DNA from: an uncultured Faecalibacterium sp.
GTDB lineage: Bacteria > Bacillota > Clostridia > Oscillospirales > Ruminococcaceae
Length of the DNA stretch: 36,393 nucleotides
Reading direction: 5' to 3'
NCBI GenBank assembly: GCA_934525845.1
Contig: CAKSZS010000023.1
Location: forward strand, 1 to 36,393
Part shown: piece by piece, positions 16,430-23,070 of the stretch
Layout of the letters: every line of letters begins with the position of its first letter
Position numbering within the stretch: the stretch's first letter is position 1
Notes under the pieces: generated by a model
What the model saw: only the letters and a program-made list of their open reading frames with translations
Databases searched by the model: none
Told to the model about the DNA's origin: nothing
Position numbers and translations under genes: made by a program

Positions 16430-17572
16430 TCAGGAATTTTCCGATGGTTCCACTTCGTATTTGCTTGTACATTGCATATCCTGCCAGACCGTACCATCTG
16501 CAGCGTAATACATCCACTCCGTGGTGCCATCTTTGAATAGATATTCCAGCGCAAATGCCTGCCCCTCCTGCACGGGCACCGGATAGTTATTGTAGGGCAG
16601 CACATCATTGTCCCGGGGCTGTGCTGTAAAATCCGCGTATGCATCTTCTACCCGCCAGAATCTCCGGCCTGCCGCTTCGCCTGCCCAGGCAGCAATATCC
16701 TCTTCTCCCAGATAGATCGCCGTGTATGTCTTGCCTGCAATGGTCAGTGTTTTTTCTCCCATGACAGGCGTTGTTTCTTCTGGCAGCTCCTTTAAGCTGG
16801 TCCTCAAGTCTTTGGAGACGATCCGCTCCCCATATTTCTGGTAGAGCTGATTTGCCATACAGGGCACGGTACCGTCCTCGTAGTTCATTCCATTCAGCGC
16901 CGTATGGACCGCGCCGTAGATCCCCATCACATCGGTCTTTTTCTCGGCATCCAATGTATCCAGTTCCCGCATGAAGTTTTCTGCCATACAGTTTTCCCGG
17001 TAGACATCCGCTTCTGCGTCCTTTCCTGCATAGCTATAGCTGTAATACCGCTTTGCCTGCTGGATGCTTTCCAATGCCTGCGCATACTCCGGCGAATCTT
17101 TTTTGCCTTCTGCCGCCAGATAGGTCAGGTATTGATACCCCAGTGACCGATACTGGTGCTCGATATCCGTCCCGTGAAAAACCGTTTCCGGGCAGTTCTG
17201 TTTGATCTGCTCGTAAAATGTCCGGTAGACTTCACTACCACCCAACGTTCCCTGCACGGCCTTAAAGTGTTCATTTAAGAGCGCATCATCCTCTGCCTGC
17301 ATCCACTGGTTCAAAAGCTGTGTGCTTGCGTAACCATCCTCCAAAAACAAGTCTCGTACTCCTGCAGCATAGAGTTCTTCCCAGTGTTCCAGCTCCTGCG
17401 CGATCATTTCCTCGTTTGCGTGTTCTTCCCCGTACAGATATACCGTTCCAGCCGCTTCCGGTTCCGTTTGAGAAGAGGCCGTTGCTTCCTCATTTGCCGG
17501 AGTGCAGGCTGTCAGGCAAAGTCCCAACAGCAAGACCGCCCCTGCTGCCGCAAGCCAGAAATTTCGTTTCAT
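16430..17572 (-). CDS. lipoprotein, possible TIKI/TraB/ChaN-type fold
   Basis: A 380-aa secreted lipoprotein: signal peptide 1-22 and lipobox LTAC with Cys at 23, then a short acidic linker. The body holds G48-E-E-H51 in VYLYGEEHA, E78 in DLFLEDGYAS, GTDIEHQYRSLGYQYL (134-149) and G220-A-V-H223 in IYGAVHT. The pair of G-x-x-H motifs about 170 residues apart with an intervening Glu is the layout of the TIKI/TraB/EreA/ChaN superfamily, which includes metal-dependent proteases, erythromycin esterase and haem-binding lipoproteins. The C-terminal 110 residues (from about 270) are a separate beta-rich part with DGTTEWMYYAADGTVW. The gene is visibly less GC-rich than its neighbours, hinting at acquisition. 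The ATG at 17572 has GGGGAGGA. The superfamily call is by motif only. Confidence 0.6.
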   Translation of the reverse strand: MKRNFWLAAAGAVLLLGLCLTACTPANEEATASSQTEPEAAGTVYLYGEEHANEEMIAQELEHWEELYAAGVRDLFLEDGYASTQLLNQWMQAEDDALLNEHFKAVQGTLGGSEVYRTFYEQIKQNCPETVFHGTDIEHQYRSLGYQYLTYLAAEGKKDSPEYAQALESIQQAKRYYSYSYAGKDAEADVYRENCMAENFMRELDTLDAEKKTDVMGIYGAVHTALNGMNYEDGTVPCMANQLYQKYGERIVSKDLRTSLKELPEETTPVMGEKTLTIAGKTYTAIYLGEEDIAAWAGEAAGRRFWRVEDAYADFTAQPRDNDVLPYNNYPVPVQEGQAFALEYLFKDGTTEWMYYAADGTVWQDMQCTSKYEVEPSENS

Positions 17573-17603
17573 GTTGTTTTCATCCTCCCCGATCATTTTT
17601 TTC

Positions 17604-17631
17604 AGTATAGCACAGTTTCCTCAAAAACAAA
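17604..17631 (-). promoter_or_regulatory. promoter of the lipoprotein-ykgJ unit
   Basis: Minus strand TTTGTT (17631-17626), 16-bp spacer, TATACT (17609-17604). The -35 lies in the T-tract of the glyA terminator. Confidence 0.55.
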
Positions 17632-17663
17632 GCCATCCGCACCGGCTTCCGGCACAGATGGCT
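17622..17663 (-). terminator. terminator of glyA
   Basis: Minus strand AGCCATC...GCCGG-AAG-CCGG...GGATGGCT (17663-17631), then TTTGTTTTT (17630-17622). Confidence 0.8.
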
Positions 17664-17690
17664 CTGCAAATTCATGTCAAACGTTCTCGC

Positions 17691-18944
17691 TTACTGGTAC
17701 AGCGGGAAGTCATGGGTCAGCTGCAGCACACGGGCGCTGATCTCGTCCTTCTTCTCATCGTAGTGCCAGATGCAGTCGGCAATGCAGTCCGCAATGACCT
17801 TCATCTCGGCCACACCCATGCCGCGGGTGGTAACAGCCGGGGTGCCCAGACGGACACCGGAGGTCACGAAGGGACTGCGGGTCTCACCGGGCACGGTGTT
17901 CTTGTTGGCGGTGATGTGCACGCTGTCCAAACGGGCTTCCAGCTCCTTGCCGGTGCACTCCTCGTCGCGCAGGTCGATGAGCATCAGGTGGTTGTCGGTG
18001 CCGCCGGAGACCAGCTTGACGCCGCGGGCCTGAAGCTCTGCAGCCAGTGCCTGGGCGTTCTCCACGATCTTGCGGGCGTACTCCTTGAACTCCGGCTTCA
18101 GGGCCTCACCGAAGCAGACCGCCTTGGCCGCAATGACGTGCTCCAGCGGGCCGCCCTGGGTGCCGGGGAAGACCGCGGAGTTGATGCGCTTGGCCAGGAT
18201 GGGGTTGTTGGTCAGGATCAGACCGCCGCGGGGGCCGCGCAGGGTCTTGTGGGTAGTAGTGGTCACCACGTCGGCATAGGGCACCGGGTTCTGGTGCTGG
18301 CCGCCCGCCACCAGGCCAGCGATGTGGGCCATATCCACCATCAGGTATGCACCATAGCCGTGGGCGATCTGCGCGATCTTCTCAAAGTCGATGGCGCGGG
18401 GATAGGCCGACGCGCCGGCCACGATCAGCTTGGGGCGCACCTTCTTGACCTGCTTTTCCAGTTCCGCATAGTCGATCACGCCGTCTGCATTGACGCCGTA
18501 GGACACAAAGTGGTAGTTCTTGCCGGACATATTCACCGGAGAGCCATGGGTCAGGTGACCGCCCTGGGACAGATCCATGCCCATCACGGTGTCGCCCAGG
18601 TCCAGCAGGGCGAAGTACACGGCAAGGTTGGCCTGTGCGCCGGAATGGGGCTGCACGTTGGCGTACTTGGCGCCAAACAGCTTGCAGGCGCGCTCAATGG
18701 CGATGTTCTCCACCTCGTCCACATAGACACAGCCGCCGTAATAGCGCTTGCCGGGCAGGCCCTCGGCGTACTTGTTGGTCAGCACGCTGCCCATAGCGGC
18801 CATCACCGCCGGGGAAACGATGTTCTCGCTGGCGATCAGCTCGATGTTCTGGCGCTGGCGGTCCAGCTCGCGGTTCATGGCGGCGGCCAGCTCCGGATCG
18901 ACCGTGTTGACCAGACCGATGGTGTCCATCATTTCATTGTACAT
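17691..18944 (-). CDS. glyA: serine hydroxymethyltransferase
   Basis: PLP enzyme interconverting serine + THF with glycine + 5,10-methylene-THF; the main cytoplasmic source of one-carbon units. The 417-aa product has ELIASEN (about 35-41), KYAEGLPGKRYYGG (58-71), QPHSGAQAN (98-106), DMAHIAGL (204-211) and the PLP lysine K233 in TTTTHKTLRGPRGG. The start at ATG 18944 has GAGAGGGG; a longer frame from 18962 lacks a better site. Its promoter (19036-19064) is back-to-back with that of the plus-strand folate genes, so four one-carbon genes share one divergent control region. The leader can form a GGGT.../...ACCC stem that excludes a CCGGG/CCCGG stem. Confidence 0.97.
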   Translation of the reverse strand: MYNEMMDTIGLVNTVDPELAAAMNRELDRQRQNIELIASENIVSPAVMAAMGSVLTNKYAEGLPGKRYYGGCVYVDEVENIAIERACKLFGAKYANVQPHSGAQANLAVYFALLDLGDTVMGMDLSQGGHLTHGSPVNMSGKNYHFVSYGVNADGVIDYAELEKQVKKVRPKLIVAGASAYPRAIDFEKIAQIAHGYGAYLMVDMAHIAGLVAGGQHQNPVPYADVVTTTTHKTLRGPRGGLILTNNPILAKRINSAVFPGTQGGPLEHVIAAKAVCFGEALKPEFKEYARKIVENAQALAAELQARGVKLVSGGTDNHLMLIDLRDEECTGKELEARLDSVHITANKNTVPGETRSPFVTSGVRLGTPAVTTRGMGVAEMKVIADCIADCIWHYDEKKDEISARVLQLTHDFPLYQ

Positions 18945-19035
18945 AACTACTACCCCTCTCAATTTGCCGGGCAGACACCCGGGTTCCTGATATCAAGCCA
19001 CCCTGCTCCGCACACGAACCGAATCGCTTTCCATT

Positions 19036-19064
19036 ATCATAACAGAAAGCTGCAAAACCTTCAA
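19036..19064 (-). promoter_or_regulatory. promoter of glyA
   Basis: Minus strand TTGAAG (19064-19059), 17-bp spacer, TATGAT (19041-19036). Confidence 0.7.
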
Positions 19065-19084
19065 CTTCCAATTTGCCAAAAGGC

Positions 19085-19113
19085 TTGCTTTTTTCGTCTG
19101 AAGCGTTTATGAT
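19085..19113 (+). promoter_or_regulatory. promoter of the plus-strand folate operon
   Basis: TTGCTT (19085-19090), 17-bp spacer, TATGAT (19108-19113). Its -35 is only 20 bp from the -35 of glyA, so one protein could control both directions. Confidence 0.7.
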
Positions 19114-19189
19114 ACTTGTATAAAAATGCAGTGTCGTTTTTGTATATTTTTCAAGTTCATCCGGTGACAGATGAAGCGAGGTGTTTTGT

Positions 19190-19762
19190 GTGTCCATTGC
19201 CCAGGAAAAGCAGGCCCAGCGTGCTGCCGGCAAAGCCGCCCGGCGTGCCCTGCCGGAATCCGTGCGGGACGCTGCCAGCCGCGCACTCTGCCAGCGGGTA
19301 CAGGAAACGGAAGCATTCCGCTCTGCCCGGCGCATCCTGCTGTATGCCGCCTTTGGCGCGGAAGCTGACCTGTCCGTGCTGGCAGACGCCGCCCGGCAGA
19401 TGGGCAAACAGGTCGCGTATCCCATTTGTGGAGAGGATTTTTCCCTCACCGCCGCTGTGCCCGGCCCGGACGGCTGGGAGGTCGGGCAGTACGGCATCCG
19501 GACGCCAATTTTAGAGCGGGCAGAGCTTCTCGCCCCGGAACAGCTGGACCTGGTGCTGGTACCCTGCACGGCCTTTGACGCGGACTGCTTCCGGGTCGGC
19601 ATGGGAAAGGGCTACTATGACCGGTATCTTCCCCGCTGCAAAAATGCGGTGAAGATCGGCATTGCATTTGAAGCACAGCGCGTGGAGCACGCGGTCGTGG
19701 ACCTCCACGACCAGCGGCTGGACGCTTTTGCAACAGAGAGGGGAATCTACACATGGAAATGA
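19190..19762 (+). CDS. 5-formyltetrahydrofolate cyclo-ligase
   Basis: ATP-dependent conversion of 5-formyl-THF to 5,10-methenyl-THF, recovering the inactive folate that SHMT forms as a side product. At 190 aa it has the usual family length. It shows KAARRALPESVR (substrate/ATP basic region), LLYAAFGAEADLS, VPCTAFDADCFRVGMGKGYYDRYL with the GMGKGYYD nucleotide/folate loop, and the terminal TERGIYT region. The GTG at 19190 is chosen because GAGG lies 8 bp upstream and the product begins MSIAQEKQAQR; GTG at 19181 overlaps that site. It overlaps the next gene by 10 bp, indicating coupled translation. Confidence 0.92.
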   Translation: MSIAQEKQAQRAAGKAARRALPESVRDAASRALCQRVQETEAFRSARRILLYAAFGAEADLSVLADAARQMGKQVAYPICGEDFSLTAAVPGPDGWEVGQYGIRTPILERAELLAPEQLDLVLVPCTAFDADCFRVGMGKGYYDRYLPRCKNAVKIGIAFEAQRVEHAVVDLHDQRLDAFATERGIYTWK

Positions 19763-20388
19763 TGGAACAGAGCTGCACCCGGTTCCTGGCAGAACTGGCG
19801 GGCAAAGCCCCGGTCCCGGGCGGCGGCGGCGCTTCGGCGCTGGTGGGTGCCGCCGGGGTCGCACTGGGCAATATGGTGGGCTGTCTGACCGCCGGCAAAA
19901 AGAAATACGCAGCCGTGGAAGCGGACATTCAGGCCCTGAATGCCAAGGCCGAGGCCCTGCGCCGGGAACTGGAAGCACTGGTGCAGGCGGACGCAGAGGC
20001 CTTTGCCCCGCTGGCGGCGGCTTACGGTCTGCCGAAGGACACCCCCGCGCAGGCCGCACACAAGGCCGCCGTGCTGGAAGCCGCACTGGACACGGCCTGT
20101 GCCGTACCACTGGAGATCATGCAGAAATGCGCCGAGGGCATTGTGCTGGTGGAGGAATACGCCGCCAAGGGCAGTGTGCTGGCTGTCTCGGACGCTGGCT
20201 GTGCCGCCGCGCTGTGCAAAGCGGCGCTGCAGTCCGCCAGCCTGAACGTCTTCATCAACACCAAATTGATGACCGACCGCACCCATGCCGCCGCACTGGA
20301 CGCCCAGGCAGACGCCCTGCTGAACGAGTACGTTCCCCGGGCCGACGCCGTGTTTGCGTCCGTAACGAACAAATTGCGTGTAAAATAA
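19753..20388 (+). CDS. fchA: cyclodeaminase/cyclohydrolase family protein (FchA-like)
   Basis: A 211-aa all-helical protein of the PF04961 family, which contains formimino-THF cyclodeaminase and the methenyl-THF cyclohydrolase FchA of methylotrophs. It shows the family signature APVPGGGGASALVGAAGVAL (about 18-38), a basic segment KKKY, QADAEAFAPLAAAY (about 78-90) and SDAGCAAALCKAALQSASLN (about 155-175). No hut (histidine breakdown) gene is present, which argues against a formimino role and for a cyclohydrolase role beside folD. It overlaps the cyclo-ligase gene by 10 bp and precedes folD by 13 bp. Confidence 0.85.
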   Translation: MEMMEQSCTRFLAELAGKAPVPGGGGASALVGAAGVALGNMVGCLTAGKKKYAAVEADIQALNAKAEALRRELEALVQADAEAFAPLAAAYGLPKDTPAQAAHKAAVLEAALDTACAVPLEIMQKCAEGIVLVEEYAAKGSVLAVSDAGCAAALCKAALQSASLNVFINTKLMTDRTHAAALDAQADALLNEYVPRADAVFASVTNKLRVK

Positions 20389-20401
20389 GAGAGGAACTAC
20401 A

Positions 20402-21256
20402 ATGGCAGAAATTTTAAAAGGTGCACCGGTGGTCGCCGCCATGAACGAAGCAAACGCTGCCCTGTGCGAACAGCTCAAGGCAAAGGGTGTCACCCCCACG
20501 CTGGCCGTGGTGCGCGTGGGCGAACGGGAGGATGATCTCTCCTACGAGCGCGGCGTCATGACCCGCTGCGGAAAGGTCGGCGTGGCGGTCAAGCAGTATC
20601 TGCTCCCCGCCGACGCCGCCCAGGAGGACCTGCTGAAGGTGCTGGCCGAGATCAACGCCGATGACGCCATCCACGGCTGTCTGCTGTTCCGTCCCCTGCC
20701 CAAGCAGTTCGATGACCGCACCGTCCGCGCCGCACTGGCCCCGGAAAAGGACATCGACGGCATCACGGACGGTTCGCTGGCCGGTGTGTTCACGAATACC
20801 GATCTGGGCTATGCCCCCTGTACCGCACAGGCCTGCCTGGAGATCCTGAAATATTACAAGGTTCCCCTCTCCGGCAAGCGTGCCGTCGTGGTGGGCCGCA
20901 GTCTGGTGGTGGGCAAGCCTGCCGCCATGATGCTGGACCGCGAGAACGCCACGGTCACCCTCTGCAACTCCCGCACCCAGAACCTGCCGCAGGTCTGCAG
21001 GGAAGCGGACATCGTGGTGGTGGCCATGGGCCGGATGGGTGCCATCGGGGCCGACTGCCTGCGCCCGGGCCAGGTCGTTGTGGATGTGGGCATCCATGTG
21101 AACGCCGAGGGCAAACTGTGCGGCGATGTGCAGTTTGCCGGCGCGGAGCCGGTAGTGAATGCCATCACGCCGGTGCCCGGCGGTGTGGGCACCGTGACCA
21201 CCTCGGTGCTGGTGGGCCATGTCGTGCAGGCCGCCTGCAAAAAGGCCGGGCTGTAA
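20402..21256 (+). CDS. folD: methylene-THF dehydrogenase (FolD family, altered catalytic site)
   Basis: A 284-aa FolD-fold protein. The C-terminal NAD(P) domain is normal: PCTAQACLEILKYY, VVVGRSLVVGKPAAMMLDRE, NATVTLCNSRT, and TPVPGGVGTVT near the end. In the N-terminal catalytic region, gap-free alignment with the E. coli pattern places Y48 at the conserved Tyr, but the general-base Lys four residues later is V52, and the Gln of the usual QLPLP is F96 in LLFRPLPKQ (Q-L becomes F-R). The KDIDG Asp pair (D117, D119) is kept. Loss of that Lys is known to remove cyclohydrolase activity in bifunctional enzymes while leaving dehydrogenase activity possible. The FchA-like neighbour may supply the missing step. 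SD AGAGGAA precedes the ATG. Confidence 0.88.
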   Translation: MAEILKGAPVVAAMNEANAALCEQLKAKGVTPTLAVVRVGEREDDLSYERGVMTRCGKVGVAVKQYLLPADAAQEDLLKVLAEINADDAIHGCLLFRPLPKQFDDRTVRAALAPEKDIDGITDGSLAGVFTNTDLGYAPCTAQACLEILKYYKVPLSGKRAVVVGRSLVVGKPAAMMLDRENATVTLCNSRTQNLPQVCREADIVVVAMGRMGAIGADCLRPGQVVVDVGIHVNAEGKLCGDVQFAGAEPVVNAITPVPGGVGTVTTSVLVGHVVQAACKKAGL

Positions 21257-21274
21257 CCGTTTCAAGTGCATAAA

Positions 21275-21326
21275 ACAGCGCCGGAAGCGTTTCTTCGAGG
21301 AATGCTTCCGGCGCTGTTCTTTTTAT
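21275..21326. terminator. terminator of the folate operon / ene-reductase gene
   Basis: A 14-bp stem ACAGCGCCGGAAGC / GCTTCCGGCGCTGT with a 15-nt loop, then TCTTTTTA on the plus strand. It lies between convergent genes; the A-run at its left gives partial function on the minus strand. Confidence 0.8.
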
Positions 21327-21327
21327 G

Positions 21328-22434
21328 TTATGCTTTCGGGTCGTAGATGCAGCGGGTGCCCTGATGGGCCATCAGACCGCCCAGGCACTTTTTGTTGCAG
21401 CGGACGCAGCGGTGGATCTGCTTTGCCTGCCCGTTCTGCAGTTTGTTCACCCACTCCGGGTCCGCCAGCAGCGGGCGGCAGAGCGCCGCGCACTGGATGC
21501 GGCCCGACGCCAATTGCGCCTCCGTAAAGTCCGGATCCCCCAGACCTCCCACACCGCAGATGGGAAGCGCTGTATACTTCCGCACCTCATCGCAGAATTT
21601 CAGGAAGCAGCCCGGCTGACCGAAATACGGATGGTTCTGCGGCGGGATCGTATTTTCCAGCGCAGAGTGGTTTGCCAGCGTCACATGAAAGCTGGTCACG
21701 CCCGCCTGTTCCAACAGTGGCACAAACACCGGCAGCTCCTCCACCAGCACGCCGGCATTGCCGTAATGCGGCTCTTCCTGCCGGACAGCCAACTTGTAGT
21801 CGATGGGCATCCCGGGCACTGCCGCATGGACGGCAGACACTGCTTCCACGGCAAAGCGGGCACGATTTTCGGCGCTGCCGCCGTATTCGTCGGTGCGGTG
21901 GTTGAACACCGTGGAGCTGAAGCTTCCGCACATCCGGTCTCCGTGCACCTGAACCATATCGAATCCGGCTTTTTTCGCCAGCACTGCCGCCTGTCCGAAT
22001 CCGGCAAGGATCTTCCGGATCTTTTTCTGAGACATTCCGGTGATGTAAGGGGCCACCTCGTCGTTGAGTTTGGTGCGCATTTCCTGCATGGTGATGCGCT
22101 TGGTCAGCACGCCGGGGATGTATTTGAACATCGCCAGCAGATTGGAATCGCTCTGGTGCAGCTGGGCGCAGACTTTGCAGTCCGCCTTGTGGGCAATGTC
22201 CACGACCCGCTGATAAAACGCAAAGCCCTTGGCGTCAAACAGCGATTTTTCAAAACGGCTCTTCTCCACCGGCACATCGCCGATGATGATCATGGCACAG
22301 CCGCCTGCCGCGATGCGCCCGATCTCGGCAAAATATTCCTCGTCCGACAGGCCGAAGGTGGTCGGCGCAAACAGAATGCGGTTTTTCAGCGGCAGTCCGC
22401 CGTAATCGATGGGACTCAAAATGGTTTCATACAT
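21328..22434 (-). CDS. NADH:flavin oxidoreductase, old-yellow-enzyme-like with Fe-S site
   Basis: A 368-aa TIM-barrel flavoprotein. It begins MYETILSPIDYGGLPLKNRILFAP, has VQVHGDRMCGSF in the flavin/substrate region (the place where many relatives have H-x-x-H), FNHRTDEYGGSAENRARF (the FMN-binding EYGGS-x-x-NR motif) and GVGGLGDPD. The C-terminus has a [4Fe-4S] Cys motif HRCVRCNKKC...GTRC (C-x2-C-x3-C-x11-C). Such clusters normally lead into an FAD/NADH domain in 2-enoate and 2,4-dienoyl-CoA reductases (about 640-670 aa), but here the protein stops. Electrons must come from a separate partner. It starts 3 bp after the MarR gene, in an operon controlled by the 22901-22919 palindrome. Confidence 0.85.
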   Translation of the reverse strand: MYETILSPIDYGGLPLKNRILFAPTTFGLSDEEYFAEIGRIAAGGCAMIIIGDVPVEKSRFEKSLFDAKGFAFYQRVVDIAHKADCKVCAQLHQSDSNLLAMFKYIPGVLTKRITMQEMRTKLNDEVAPYITGMSQKKIRKILAGFGQAAVLAKKAGFDMVQVHGDRMCGSFSSTVFNHRTDEYGGSAENRARFAVEAVSAVHAAVPGMPIDYKLAVRQEEPHYGNAGVLVEELPVFVPLLEQAGVTSFHVTLANHSALENTIPPQNHPYFGQPGCFLKFCDEVRKYTALPICGVGGLGDPDFTEAQLASGRIQCAALCRPLLADPEWVNKLQNGQAKQIHRCVRCNKKCLGGLMAHQGTRCIYDPKA

Positions 22435-22437
22435 GAC

Positions 22438-22848
22438 TTACACCTGCTTTGTTTCCGCTGCTTTCTGCAGCAGCTGCAAGAGCTGTTTCCGTTCCGCAAC
22501 GGTCAGCCCATCCAATTTCTGCGCATCCCAGTCAAAAAACACCTGATGGCAGACGGCAAATGCCTGCTCGCCCGCCGGGGTCAGGTCCAACCGGGCACTG
22601 CGCCCGGTTTTTTCCCGGGTCAGAAATCCCTCTTCCACCAGCTTGTTCAGACTCCGCTGGGAGTGCCCCCAGTCCATCCGCAGGGCTTTGGTCAGCTCCG
22701 CCGGGCTGCACCCGGGGTGCTTGCCCACATAGATGACAAAGTACATCAGCCCAAAGCTCAGCCCCAGTTCCTGCAGCTGCTGGGTGGTGTAGGCGGCAAA
22801 CTCCTTGTGCAGCTCGGTCACATACGAAGAGACGGTCGGCAGTTCCAT
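22438..22848 (-). CDS. MarR-family transcriptional regulator
   Basis: A 136-aa winged-helix repressor. It has LGLSFGLMYFVIYVGKHPGC (helices ahead of the HTH), SPAELTKALRMDWGHSQRSLNKLVEEGFL (recognition helix), the wing REKTGRSARLDLTPAGEQAF and a dimerising C-terminal helix pair. MarR proteins usually sense phenolic or oxidising ligands and repress their own operon. Here the neighbour is an ene-reductase, and an 8+8 palindrome covers its -35 box, which fits autorepression. SD AAAGGAG precedes ATG 22848. Confidence 0.9.
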   Translation of the reverse strand: MELPTVSSYVTELHKEFAAYTTQQLQELGLSFGLMYFVIYVGKHPGCSPAELTKALRMDWGHSQRSLNKLVEEGFLTREKTGRSARLDLTPAGEQAFAVCHQVFFDWDAQKLDGLTVAERKQLLQLLQKAAETKQV

Positions 22849-22887
22849 CGGTTGGCTCCTTTCGGCATGGTTTGTTCGAACAGTTGC

Positions 22888-22919
22888 AGTATAACGCTTT
22901 TACTTGACAAAGTCAAGTA
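22888..22919 (-). promoter_or_regulatory. promoter and palindromic operator of the marR-ene-reductase operon
   Basis: Minus strand TTGACT (22916-22911), 17-bp spacer, TATACT (22893-22888). The perfect palindrome TACTTGAC-AAA-GTCAAGTA (22901-22919) covers the -35 hexamer, as expected for a MarR operator. A second short palindrome TGTTCGAACA lies at 22873-22882 in the transcribed leader. Confidence 0.75.
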
Positions 22920-23002
22920 TTTCTTTCAAAAATTTTTCGTGCCTGCGTCTGCGTTTTTTTACTGCTTGGTTTTTTCGGTTCAAAGAAGCTCTTTCCTCCA
23001 GC

Positions 23003-23048
23003 CAAAAACGCCGGAGACGCTCCCTTGCGGGAAGGTCTCCGGCGTTTT
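23003..23048 (-). terminator. terminator of the ABC transporter pair
   Basis: A 14-bp stem AAAACGCCGGAGAC / GTCTCCGGCGTTTT (23005-23048) ending in T-run TTTTTGGC on the minus strand, 23 bp after the stop codon. Confidence 0.8.
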
Positions 23049-23070
23049 GCTCTGCGCAGAAGATTGGATT

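Noticed and set aside
18945..19035. glyA leader as a riboswitch (glycine, THF or ZTP class).
   Set aside because: The alternative stems are suggestive, but none of the conserved cores of these classes that I know can be placed in about 90 nt.
22873..22882. TGTTCGAACA as a LexA/SOS box.
   Set aside because: The Gram-positive LexA box has a spacer between the half sites (CGAAC-n4-GTTCG type); this is a compact 10-bp palindrome beside a MarR gene.
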